Source: Cenococcum geophilum 1.58
Lineage: Eukaryota; Ascomycota; Dothideomycetes; Gloniales; Gloniaceae
Direction: 5' to 3'
NCBI GenBank assembly: GCA_001692895.1
Contig: KV748261.1
Coordinates: 1 to 64,000 of the forward strand
DNA: 64,000 nucleotides
The position numbers and the translations under genes are program-made. Positions 54,959-64,000 of the stretch are shown one piece after another (position 1 is the stretch's first letter; each line of letters starts with the position of its first letter). The notes beneath the pieces were generated by a model, which was not told where the DNA came from, did not search any database, and saw nothing but the letters and a program-made list of their open reading frames with translations.

Positions 54959-56870
54959 TTACCACCCATGCCCATATCCTCCTTGTAGCACGGCATCCTT
55001 GATCTTCAAGAAGTCCGGCGTTCCCCATCCAGTAACAGCATCCCAACCCTTGGCAGCTGGAAATCCAGACGTACCGCATCCCAATGCGCTCCCGCTCGTG
55101 ACATCGTTGAACGCTTTCCAGCCACCCTGATACAGCCACGGATTCAAGAATCCCAGTGGCGCCTTCCTTGCCGCTATCAAGGCATCGTTCACCAGCGCAA
55201 TGACGGCCGCCGCTGCAGGCGTTGCCGCCGAGGTACCGTCGAGGAGAGTCACGCTGCCATTCCAGATAGTGATTAACCGCTGGCCTTGGGCCGCGATGTC
55301 GGGATACGCGCGGCCGGTAGTGTTGTAGAGGCCCGCAAACTGCGTGCCGAGCGCGGCCGTGTAGGCATCCACGGCGGATTTCTGGTACGGCGGCCTGGCA
55401 AAGTAGTTGGAGTAGCCGCGCCCCCGGACACGAAACCGTTGCGGCCATCATACGCCGCAACTTCGGGCGCGAAGTCCTTCGTGGCGCCGACGACCGTCAC
55501 GTAGGGGCATGCGGGCGGAAATTCTGGCAGGAAGGCCGTGCGGTTCGTGCCGTCGTTGCTGATGCAGGACGGGTCGGCTCCTACCCCGTTGTCCCCGGAG
55601 GCGAACAAAACGGAGACTCCGCGGGCCCCGAGTTGCGCAAATTGCTGGCACACGGCTGTAGCATAGGATAGTGGGACGGTCTGTTCGTCGTCGGCGTACG
55701 AGGTGCTGATGGTTTGGGGGATGTCCGATTGCGAGAGGATGTAGTTAAGCCAAACCATGTACGGTTCATTGGTGTTCGTGGGTGCAAACAGGTCGGGGTT
55801 GAAAGGCGGTTCACCTCCCGTATTGTACGCAATTAACGGGGTAAAGTAAACAATTCCTATGATAGTCTCTGCGTCCAGGTTGCCTTCTAGATCCTTTCCA
55901 GCCGCGTTCTGCGCCGGCGAATTGGGAGTCTGCTGGTTGTCTCCGCCATTGATGACATTGATATCGAATTTAAACCCAGCAGCGTCTGGACGATATTTCT
56001 CGAGGAAAATCTCGACGTCAGAGCAGTTGTTGGTCTCGCCGAGGAAGTTGTTAAGAGCAACCTTGTTCTTACCCGGAACCTGGGGCTTGTAGTTGACGGT
56101 GTTGTACAGAGTTCTTAGGCAAAGCGGAGTCACCCCGGATGTATTGCAAACCTGAGCAACTGTAGGATTCTGTATAGTAGGTTGATTGGAGGTCCAAGCG
56201 TCGGCAGGATATTTCCATTTACCTCCCGCCGGCTTGTAGTTTACCTTCTTCGGCGAGGCGCGGAGGAAGGAGTTGGTAGGCTGTACCGAGACAATATGCT
56301 TGTGCAGATGCAGTGGGAGCGACCATTCGGGGGTTCGGACTACATGAGACCCATCCTCGTGCTTGTAGACAGAATACCTGGTATCGAGAAGACGCTCCGC
56401 CGTGCTGACAGGCAATGAGACGGAGATCCAGTCTTTAGCCGGAGAAAAGTCCAAACGGTGTCTCTCAATTCCATGTTCAGCAAGCCAGTCGATAACAAGA
56501 TCCAAAGCAAGGTCGGTAGGCTTTACAAGCTCATTGACTTCGTCTGCAGTTAAGTGCTTGCCATAACGCTGGTGTGTAGGGTCCGACACTGTTGCGGCGA
56601 CGCTTTTAGGACAGACTCGAGCATGCGGCAAGGGAAGAAATGCGATGGATCACCTTCATAAAGCTCACGCTCCAATTTATCAAATTGAGACTGCCTAAGG
56701 CCAATGTTCATATCAATCATATGCTCCGCGGGGGCAGCACCGAGTTTGGTCCATTTTCGAGGAACAAAATGAGAATCTTTTACGACATAAGGATATTTAG
56801 GCTTAAGAGGAGTGGTAAAGACGCCAGAAGTTGCAAACAGAACCGTGAAAAGGCTTGAAGTGACACGCAT
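54959..56870 (-). CDS. Sedolisin (S53) tripeptidyl-peptidase-like, frameshifted
   Basis: Exon 1 (56870-56654) encodes a signal peptide (MRVTSSLFTVLFATSGVFTT) and the start of the propeptide. It joins exon 2 (from 56588) over a 65-nt intron with a GTGATC donor, restoring YEVSDPTHQRYGKHLTADEV. The catalytic domain has the Glu/Asp pair (LEGNLDAETIIGI), FASGDNGVGADPSC with the oxyanion Asp, and the serine motif GTSAATPAAAAVIALVN, so all three key residues are present. At 55415-55426 the frame changes in a GC-rich run within the conserved SGG..SNYF motif; total length is 2 nt off a multiple of three. Either a sequencing error or a real indel. The domain ends PDFLKIKDAVLQ. Secreted S53 enzymes act in acidic extracellular protein breakdown. 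Confidence 0.85.
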
Positions 56871-57763
56871 AGTGAGAAACAGCGTGGCGGCCTTGATAGG
56901 GGAGCTGTAAGAGCTCCAGGAGCTGGGTACGGCAGGTGTTTATGTAGGCAAGAAAACATGATAACGGCAAGGCACAGGAACAGGAACAGATTAAGTGGAG
57001 GGGACCTACCCAGACAGGAACAAGTAGGAATAGCAGTTACGCAGAGTGCTAGAGTGCTGGATATGTCTGGCTATGGTATGACATGCCTTTCTCGGAAGGT
57101 GCTGCTTTTATGTTGCTTGATGGCGATTGTGCTCGAAGGCTGTAATTGGGCCCGAGCTTTCGAGTGACCACTAAATAAGCATCACCTGCAGTGGGATCCC
57201 CCCCCCCCGGTCCTCTCCATCTTTCACTGGCCTGTTTGGACGATATGATTTATGCAAGATGAGGTGATCCATATCGAAAACCCTTAGGCTGTAGGTATTC
57301 CGTTTCATATCCTGAGAAAGCCGATTGGCCCGCAGATCGGCATGCTGATGTCGTTGAGAAATTAGGTCCAAGGTGTAAACTAGCATTGGCTTAGATTCTT
57401 GATTGCACTCAATTCATCTTTCTATCCGGGAATAGCTACCCTTCCCCCTCCCCCCCTTCCACCCATCCTCATAGATATCAGTTATTTGTCCTCGGTGTAC
57501 CAGCGCGAATAATTTTTGACGCAGCTATTTCCAACATTAGATACAACAAAATCTCTTATCACGCCACGGCCAAAGCGAGATGCTGTTCACCTACCAATTC
57601 ACTGCCTTAAAAAAGGAAGTCGAGAAGTCGGGAATATCCTAGAAACCGAAAAACCCCTTTTCGGCCTTCTTAATCAGGCACTGATGATGTATTGAAGGCC
57701 TCATCACGACTCATACATGCAGTGAATCAAGAGCTGAGAGAAGTTCCAATACCCTAATCGTCT
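56871..57763. other. Intergenic, no gene seen
   Basis: Upstream region of the sedolisin gene and downstream region of the hydrolase gene, both on the minus strand. A C10-class homopolymer lies at about 57198-57209. No coding signal was seen. Confidence 0.55.
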
Positions 57764-59019
57764 TCAGATCTTGGATTCTTTCGCCTCTCCCCCCTTCGAC
57801 AATACATCACAAATCCAGTGGACTGCCTTGTCGGCCATAGGGGGCGACATTGTATGGCCTATGCCATCAAAAACCACATCCTCAAATTCCACGCTCAGCT
57901 CTCTATCCTCCTGGATTGTCTTTTGCAAAATCTTTAGGAACGGCTCTCCGACCGCATATGGCACAAGCTTATCCACGCCGCCAGACAAATTCAATATTCT
58001 CTTACCGCCGAGGTGTTGTTGCACCAATCCTTTAAATCTCCGCAGCTCCTCTTTGGGTGGCTTGAAGTGCTCGTCTATTCCTGGCAGTAACAGGCCAGCC
58101 GGGTCATACCTGGCCACCGCGTCAATCAATGCGCGAGGGAAATCTTCCGAGCCCAGAAAGCTAGCTCCTGGCGGCGAAGTTGACGTCCACGTCTTCAACT
58201 TGGATTTGGCCGCGCGGTGTGCCATCAATCTGGTGTAATCCGGAGTCCCTATTATCACTATCGCGGCAGTGATGCGTGGATCATGGAGAATGCAGTGCCA
58301 CGCAGCGTGGCCGCCCAGAGAGATTCCTAGGACTAGATGCTGCGTGAGGTGATACGGGGAACAGGCAGATGAGAAGATGTAAGACTGCAGGTGAGTTAAG
58401 AGGAGGGACGTATCCAGTGATGTGCCATCTACATGGCACGTCAGTGATGTTGACATGAAAATGCATTAATACCTGAGACGCCTGAGAATCGTCCACCATT
58501 ATTCCGAGAATGGATTCTCAGAAAATAAAACTGAAATTCCATGTCTTTCCACACCATGTCTCGGGCATACGTCCAGCATCCGACACCAAGCTTACACATG
58601 ATTACAAGGAAGAATTACGAAAGGTAACAAGGCTTACGATAGCAAGAGAACATGTCTTGTGCATGGCGCGGATTGTTTTCCCTCCAAGCCATGTTTGCCC
58701 TGGCCTCGACTTCTCGCGACCCATGATTCCGCTGGTCGAAGGATACGGCTATGAGTCCCTTCGATGGCCTGCCTGCACGCCCTTCCACCACCCGCGCATT
58801 CCATGCTCTAATGATCTGTGCCGCAATCGGGGCCATGGTTTCTTGGGTTTGAAGACGCGGGTGAAGGAGCCAAAGGCAGGCGACGGACTCAACGGAAGAG
58901 GGTAATTCGGAGAGGCCATAGACGGTGGTGAGAATCCCTGCGATTGCGAATCTCTGCTTAGAGACAGGAGGGATAGAGGCCGGGTGAGTAGAATGAAGCG
59001 GGTTAGTGGTTGCAGCCAT
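57764..59019 (-). CDS. Alpha/beta-hydrolase fold protein (348 aa)
   Basis: Exon 1 (59019-58638) joins exon 2 (58428-57764) across a 209-nt intron in phase 1, giving 348 aa. The nucleophile elbow is GISLGGHAAW (Gly-x-Ser-x-Gly-Gly). The acid is likely the Asp of SGGVDKLVPY and the base the His of FDGIGHTMSPPM, in the normal order for the fold. SFDQRNHGSREV near residue 105 matches the strand-3/4 region of esterase- or dienelactone-hydrolase-like proteins. No signal peptide or membrane helix is visible. The substrate is unknown. The intron is long for this genome but the join (HAQDMFSCYH then GTSLDTSLLLTHLQSYIF) reads naturally; a small unrecognised exon within it cannot be ruled out. Confidence 0.82.
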
Positions 59020-59626
59020 TGTGAGAGTCAATGTCTAGTGAGTAGAGAAGCCAATTGAAGGTTTTAGAAGACGTACACATCAGATAGACGGTGATGATGA
59101 TGATGATGGCGGTGGTGGTGAGCTTCTTTTGCCGCGGATGACTGGATTAGTGCTGGGATTATTAGTCCTGGATTGGTTGCTGCCACTGCAAGGTAGTGGC
59201 GGAACCGAAGGCGGTCTCGTCGTCTCACTGTGCTTTCAATCCTGGTCAGGTGCATGAGCCGTCATCATTATACAATACTCAATTTCCCCGACCAGTTCCG
59301 TGCCATCCTCTTATGCAAGCCTGTGTGTCGCTCCCATCTACAGCATTCCCGCCGACCTCACCAATCTCACCAACCCCAGACGACAGGACTACTTTCTGTC
59401 AAAGCTGCAGTTCATCTTTTGAGCCAATATTCTCCCCCCCCAACATCCATGCAGGCTTCACGAAACATCATCTGACGTGGAGGCGTTGTAGAAGGCTTGG
59501 GGCTCGTGCTTGGACGTGCTTTTGCCGTCTTGGAAGATCGTGTGCTGATGTGCTCGTGCCTCCAGCTGTATCCTGACCCTTCTTACCCTTCATCCCTCTT
59601 CCCAACCACTCCCCCGTGCTCCAGAT
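59020..59626. promoter_or_regulatory. Shared upstream region of divergent genes
   Basis: This interval separates the starts of the hydrolase (minus) and PLD1 (plus) genes. It contains a GATGATGATGATGATGG microsatellite at about 59092-59108 and a CT-rich leader before the PLD start. Open frames here have no domain features. Confidence 0.5.
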
Positions 59627-62600
59627 ATGGCGGACAGTCGAGATTCCAGCTTCTCACCCACGAGCCGCACCCCTCATTCGATATCTCCCTTAACCAAACC
59701 AGACGGCCCAACCGAAAAGGTTCGAGACTCCCCACACGCGCTGTCTCCCCTGCGAACAGAACACAATGCGGATCATGCTTCGGAAAGGGTTGCAGGCCTC
59801 AATGGTGACGTGAAGAGACCAACAACCTCTGGCTCCGTCAGATTCAATCCTCTCAACACTGAGCCAGAAGGCTTTCCATTCAATGCTCCGAATGGAAGTA
59901 TTGGGCCCCATCCAATGGAGGAAGTCGCGAATGGAGTCCGACGGGAAAAGGGAGCCTCTGAATCCGCACCTGGCAACCCTGTAGAGTCATCTGCCGAATC
60001 CATTGGGGCGCCTCCGTCCATCGATCCAATATCGAGAAAGCCAACAGGAGAAGCGGGGTCGGCAACTCCCACCGGCCGTCGCAGCGTACAGTTTGCCCGT
60101 TCGGCTACTTATGACATTCCTAGCCCATCGCATTCAAGACACCAATCGTGGGATAACGAGGATGGCGAGACAAAGGGGAAGGAAAGGCAGGGCTCTTCGT
60201 TAATCACAAAGCTCAAGGCACTGGCAGCGCCGATATCACTGCAGAGTCATGGAAGAAGCATGAGCGCTTTCGCAATGGGTGGAGGTTCTACAATTGAGGG
60301 ATATACACCGCATGATCCACTATCTCCTGCTTCTGAAAGATCTGAGCCTAGATACGTAGAGGGTGACAGTGAAGCTGATGCTGATGCTGAGGAGAGTGGT
60401 GCCGAGGGTCCGTCGCGTCCTCCTCGACAGAGAAGGAAGAGCCGGCGATTAACTGAAGGAGGAACTCAGACGGCTCCTACTACGCCAAAAACCACGAGAC
60501 CTGGCCAGTTTTTCTTTCGGGACTCGCCCGGAACGACCCCAACCTCTACAATTGGACATCGACCGAATTTCTTACGCCGCGGTACCATGACCGATATACC
60601 GGAACACCAAAGACAGGGAGTTTCCGAGGATGAAGGTCGAGATAGGTTAGCAAAGGAGAACGCTTGGACGAGAGGATTACACAGCGCACGTGGGCTATCA
60701 TACGGTGGGATCAGAAGGCATGATACTGGAGAGGGCTCAGAGGACAGAAGACCTAGTAACTTGCGGCGGCTGACTGGCTTTGGAAGTATGGGTACAGATG
60801 GATCTCCCTCGACTTGGCGGCAGCGCGGAGAGCGAACATCCAGTCTAAGTGCTCAAAAATGGCGCCAAATCAAGGCTGGTTTAAAGATGCTCGCGCAGAG
60901 GAGCAAGGAAGAAAGAAAGGTTGACCACGCCAAATCCGCCGAGCTGATGGCCGAACTCCTTGCGGGTGCACCTGCAGCACTCTTCCTTGCCAGCATGNTC
61001 CAAAGGGATGAACATGGTCACAAAAGAATCCCCATCCTACTGGAGCAGCTTAAAGTCAGCATTACCGATAGTGAAAAGGTAGAAAACAAGAGCGGGGATC
61101 GACATGTCAACTTCCGCATCGCGCTTGAGTATGGGAGCGGAATCACACGCATGAAATGGGTCATCAACCGATCGCTAAGAGATTTTGCAAATTTGCACCT
61201 CAAGTACAAGGTGCAGGCTCAGACTGAAAAGTATATACAACTCAGAACTGAAGATCCCAAGCGCGCAAAGTTACCTCGGTTTCCAAAATCCGCCGTTCCT
61301 TATCTACGAGGTTTCAGAGGTTTGATCGATGACGAGGAGGAGGAGGAGGAGGAGGATGCAGCTATTGGTGGTGAAGCTAGTGGTCCTGATGGCGAAGCAA
61401 GCGGTACAGACCGGCCTTCAAAGGCGAAGAGACGGCGGTCTTCCTTTGGCTTCAGTCGAAGAAAGTCTAGCATTAGCAGTCCCCAGGCCATGACTGCGAC
61501 TGGGGAGCTTGCCGCACGAACTGGCAGCTTTGCGGGAGCCGTTGGCTCATCAGCTCCCTTCAATAAGGCCACCTACGCTGAACGACAACGCAAAAAGCTT
61601 GAGGCGTACCTTTATCAGCTAATCACCTATCTCATCTTCAGACCTGATAGTAATCGCCTGTGCAAATTCCTTGAGCTTTCAGCTCTTGGTGTGCGCCTAG
61701 CTGCTGAAGGCGGCTATCACGGAAAAGAGGGCTTGATGATGATTCAGTCAGGCAAAGGGATTGATTTCAGAAAGAAATGGGCTCCGTCCCTTTTAGCAAA
61801 ACGACATACCCCTAAATGGTTCCTCGTCAGGCATAGCTATGTGGTTTGCATCGATTCGCCGGAGGAAATGAATGTCTATGATGTGTTCCTTGTTGATTCA
61901 GATTTCTCGATAGAAACAAAGAAGCTGAGACTACGAGACCAGAAGCCCAAAGAAATTGCAAGTGAAGCAAAAACGTCTGCAACGCATCCAAACCACCATC
62001 AACTTCGCCTCACAAACTCAGAAAGAAGGGTGAAACTTTTAGCGAAAAATGAACGGCAATTACACCAATTCGAAGACTCGATTAAGTTCATGGCGTCAAC
62101 AACACTGTGGGCCAAACCTCAGCGATTTGGCAGCTTTGCTCCTGTCCGCCACAAGGTGTACGCTCAGTGGCTCGTGGACGGCCGAGACTACATGTGGAAC
62201 GTATCTCGTGCTATCAGCATGGCTCGCGATGTCATCTACATTCACGACTGGTGGCTCAGCCCCGAACTTTACATGCGGCGACCTGCTGCCATCAGCCAGA
62301 AATGGAGACTTGATAGACTTCTGCAACGGAAAGCCCAGGAAGGTGTTAAAATCTTTGTTATTATGTATCGCAACATCAACACTGCGATCCCAATCGACTC
62401 CGAGTACTCTAAATTCTCACTCTTAGATCTTCATCCCAATGTTTTCGTCCAGAGATCTCCAAACCAGTTCCGACAAAATACTTTCTTTTGGGCACATCAC
62501 GAGAAAATTTGCGTCATCGACCATACGATAGCTTTCTGCGGCGGTGTTGATCTATGCTTTGGCCGATGGGACACGCCGCAACACTCTGTTGTGGACGATA

Positions 62601-64000
62601 AATTGACAGGCTTCGAGCCGAACGATTCCCCCAAGGATGCTGACCACTGCCAACTGTGGCCCGGCAAAGACTACTCGAATCCAAGAGTGCAAGATTTCTA
62701 TGCGCTTGACAAGCCATACGAGGAGATGTATGACCGGACGAAAATTCCGCGTATGCCATGGCATGATATTGGTATGCAAATTGTTGGCCAGCCTGCACGT
62801 GATCTTACAAGACATTTTGTCCAAAGGTGGAACTACATCCTCCGCCAGCGCAAGCCATCACGGCCTACGCCCTTCCTGCTCCCCCCACCAGACTTCAATC
62901 CTGCTGATATCGAGGCCCTCGGGCTTGATGGAACTTGTGAGATTCAGATTCTGCGCTCAGCCTCAGCATGGTCTATTGGCACGCCCGAAAGGACGGAGTG
63001 CAGCATCATGACCGCATATGTTCAGATGATATCGACATCCGAGCATTTCGTATATATCGAAAACCAATTCTTTATCAGCAGCTGCGAAGTTGAAGGAACA
63101 AAGATTGAAAATTTGATTGGAGACGCGTTAGTCGAGCGAATAAAGCGGGCCCACAAGGACCAAGAGGACTGGCGCGCATGCATTGTCATTCCCCTTATGC
63201 CCGGTTTTCAGAACACTGTGGATAGTCAAGATGGCAGTAGTGTACGCTTAATCATGACATGCCAGTATCAGAGCATTTGTCGAGGCGAGACTTCAATTTT
63301 CGGACGGCTACGCGAAGCTGGTATTGAGCCCGAAGACTACATCCAATTCTACGCTCTAAGATCTTGGGGTTCCATTGGCCCTACCAAAACCCTAGTCACA
63401 GAGCAGCTCTACATTCATGCAAAATGCATGATTGTCGACGACCGAGTCGCTATCATTGGATCAGCAAATATTAATGAACGATCCATGCTAGGTTCAAGGG
63501 ACTCTGAAGTTGCAGCCATCGTGCGAGACACGGAGATGATGGATTCCTACATGGCAGGCGAGCCTTATAAGGTGGGGAGATTCCCGCACACACTTCGACT
63601 GCGGCTCATGCGTGAACACCTGGGAATTGATGTGGATGAATTGATGGAAGACGAATGCCAGAGTTCGCAGTGGGAACAAGATACTGATCGCTTTCATACT
63701 GATTCTTCATCACAATCGTCACCAACGACAAATCGAGCTACAGAACAAAAACTCATAGACTCGAAATATCAAATCCAGGATGATCTTATAGCAAGAGCGG
63801 AAAGACTTCACAGCTTCAATCATGATGTGGATTGGGAGCAAGAAAACAACCCCCACCTCATCAGTAACAAGAAGATCACTTCAGATCCCCGTGTGACTAA
63901 TAATGCTTCGCACAAGAAAGATGTTCGAGGGGAGGGCCCAGATCATATGCTCGAAATTGCTAATGAGAGACCACAAATATCTCGAGGACGAGATTCGGCT
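59627..64000 (+). CDS. PLD1: Phospholipase D (PLD1/SPO14), 3' end outside window
   Basis: One frame stays open from ATG 59627 to the window end, 1458 codons, with no stop, so the gene is partial. Residues 1-400 are disordered (Ser/Pro/Thr). A PX-like region follows (LKVSITDSEKV, FRIALEYGSGITRMKWVINRSLRDFANLHLKYK), then a PH-like region (LCKFLELSALG, WFLVRHSYVVCIDSPEEMNVYDVFL). Both HKD catalytic motifs are intact: HHEKICVID near residue 956 and HAKCMIVDD near residue 1265, the latter followed by IIGSANINERSMLGSRDSEVA. This is the PtdCho-hydrolysing PLD1/Spo14 architecture, which makes phosphatidic acid at membranes. An acidic run (DDEEEEEEEDAA) lies inside the region between PX and PH. One codon has an N (60998). 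Introns, if any, are not apparent in this part. Confidence 0.94.
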   Translation, partial: MADSRDSSFSPTSRTPHSISPLTKPDGPTEKVRDSPHALSPLRTEHNADHASERVAGLNGDVKRPTTSGSVRFNPLNTEPEGFPFNAPNGSIGPHPMEEVANGVRREKGASESAPGNPVESSAESIGAPPSIDPISRKPTGEAGSATPTGRRSVQFARSATYDIPSPSHSRHQSWDNEDGETKGKERQGSSLITKLKALAAPISLQSHGRSMSAFAMGGGSTIEGYTPHDPLSPASERSEPRYVEGDSEADADAEESGAEGPSRPPRQRRKSRRLTEGGTQTAPTTPKTTRPGQFFFRDSPGTTPTSTIGHRPNFLRRGTMTDIPEHQRQGVSEDEGRDRLAKENAWTRGLHSARGLSYGGIRRHDTGEGSEDRRPSNLRRLTGFGSMGTDGSPSTWRQRGERTSSLSAQKWRQIKAGLKMLAQRSKEERKVDHAKSAELMAELLAGAPAALFLASMXQRDEHGHKRIPILLEQLKVSITDSEKVENKSGDRHVNFRIALEYGSGITRMKWVINRSLRDFANLHLKYKVQAQTEKYIQLRTEDPKRAKLPRFPKSAVPYLRGFRGLIDDEEEEEEEDAAIGGEASGPDGEASGTDRPSKAKRRRSSFGFSRRKSSISSPQAMTATGELAARTGSFAGAVGSSAPFNKATYAERQRKKLEAYLYQLITYLIFRPDSNRLCKFLELSALGVRLAAEGGYHGKEGLMMIQSGKGIDFRKKWAPSLLAKRHTPKWFLVRHSYVVCIDSPEEMNVYDVFLVDSDFSIETKKLRLRDQKPKEIASEAKTSATHPNHHQLRLTNSERRVKLLAKNERQLHQFEDSIKFMASTTLWAKPQRFGSFAPVRHKVYAQWLVDGRDYMWNVSRAISMARDVIYIHDWWLSPELYMRRPAAISQKWRLDRLLQRKAQEGVKIFVIMYRNINTAIPIDSEYSKFSLLDLHPNVFVQRSPNQFRQNTFFWAHHEKICVIDHTIAFCGGVDLCFGRWDTPQHSVVDDKLTGFEPNDSPKDADHCQLWPGKDYSNPRVQDFYALDKPYEEMYDRTKIPRMPWHDIGMQIVGQPARDLTRHFVQRWNYILRQRKPSRPTPFLLPPPDFNPADIEALGLDGTCEIQILRSASAWSIGTPERTECSIMTAYVQMISTSEHFVYIENQFFISSCEVEGTKIENLIGDALVERIKRAHKDQEDWRACIVIPLMPGFQNTVDSQDGSSVRLIMTCQYQSICRGETSIFGRLREAGIEPEDYIQFYALRSWGSIGPTKTLVTEQLYIHAKCMIVDDRVAIIGSANINERSMLGSRDSEVAAIVRDTEMMDSYMAGEPYKVGRFPHTLRLRLMREHLGIDVDELMEDECQSSQWEQDTDRFHTDSSSQSSPTTNRATEQKLIDSKYQIQDDLIARAERLHSFNHDVDWEQENNPHLISNKKITSDPRVTNNASHKKDVRGEGPDHMLEIANERPQISRGRDSA

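Noticed and set aside
55385..55435. Explaining the sedolisin frame change by an intron (GTGTCC...CCAG)
   Set aside because: It would remove the conserved SGG..SNYF motif.

Overview
The window is filamentous ascomycete (Pezizomycotina) DNA. Genes are broken by short 48-110 nt introns with GTRNGT-like donors and YAG acceptors. Core eukaryotic genes (V-ATPase subunit d, PIG-H/GPI15, PUS3/DEG1, PRPP synthetase, PLD1) sit beside families typical of fungi: a Pth11-like rhodopsin GPCR, an Hsp70-like actin-fold ATPase, sedolisin, VIT/vWA, an NLR-like/ankyrin protein and a DUF3435 recombinase relic. The family mix resembles Leotiomycetes (Helotiales), but that is inference. Exon joins below were worked out by hand from splice signals, reading phase and family continuity.

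Layout. 1-4.1 kb is an AT-rich repeat tract: 11-bp tandem repeats, a RIP-like diverged duplication, a MITE end and a broken DUF3435 gene. 4.1-6.5 kb holds a secreted multidomain protein ending in an RNase T1-like domain that is out of frame. 7-12.6 kb has a proline-rich protein of unknown function, a broken hypothetical gene and an FMN-binding split-barrel protein. 12.6-14.2 kb is repeat DNA with a 594-bp terminal-inverted-repeat element. 14.2-20.5 kb holds a small conserved protein, a 750-aa coiled-coil protein and a nine-exon Hsp70-like gene. 21.4-25.1 kb has a ricin-B-like membrane protein, a Harbinger-like MITE and an NLR-like/ankyrin gene. 25.6-29.5 kb carries the GPCR and a probably broken membrane protein, followed by a pogo-like MITE.

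30-42.4 kb is dense housekeeping DNA: PUS3, PIG-H, an SR-rich protein fused to a Hub1-type ubiquitin fold, an unrecognised 484-aa protein, VMA6 and a 1072-aa VIT/vWA protein. 42.7-43.6 kb is a GST fragment and a second Harbinger-like MITE with a smaller element nested inside. 44.3-64 kb holds PRPP synthetase, a 1327-aa disordered protein with SUMO-interaction-like motifs, a conserved fungal hypothetical, a frameshifted sedolisin, an alpha/beta hydrolase and the start of phospholipase D (open at the window edge).

No operon-like or gene-cluster logic links the genes. No complete new defence or mobile system was seen. The most unusual items are the DUF7029/DUF7223-RNase T1 architecture, the SR-Hub1 fusion, the PARP4-like VIT/vWA protein without a visible PARP domain, and several MITE families with readable target-site duplications.
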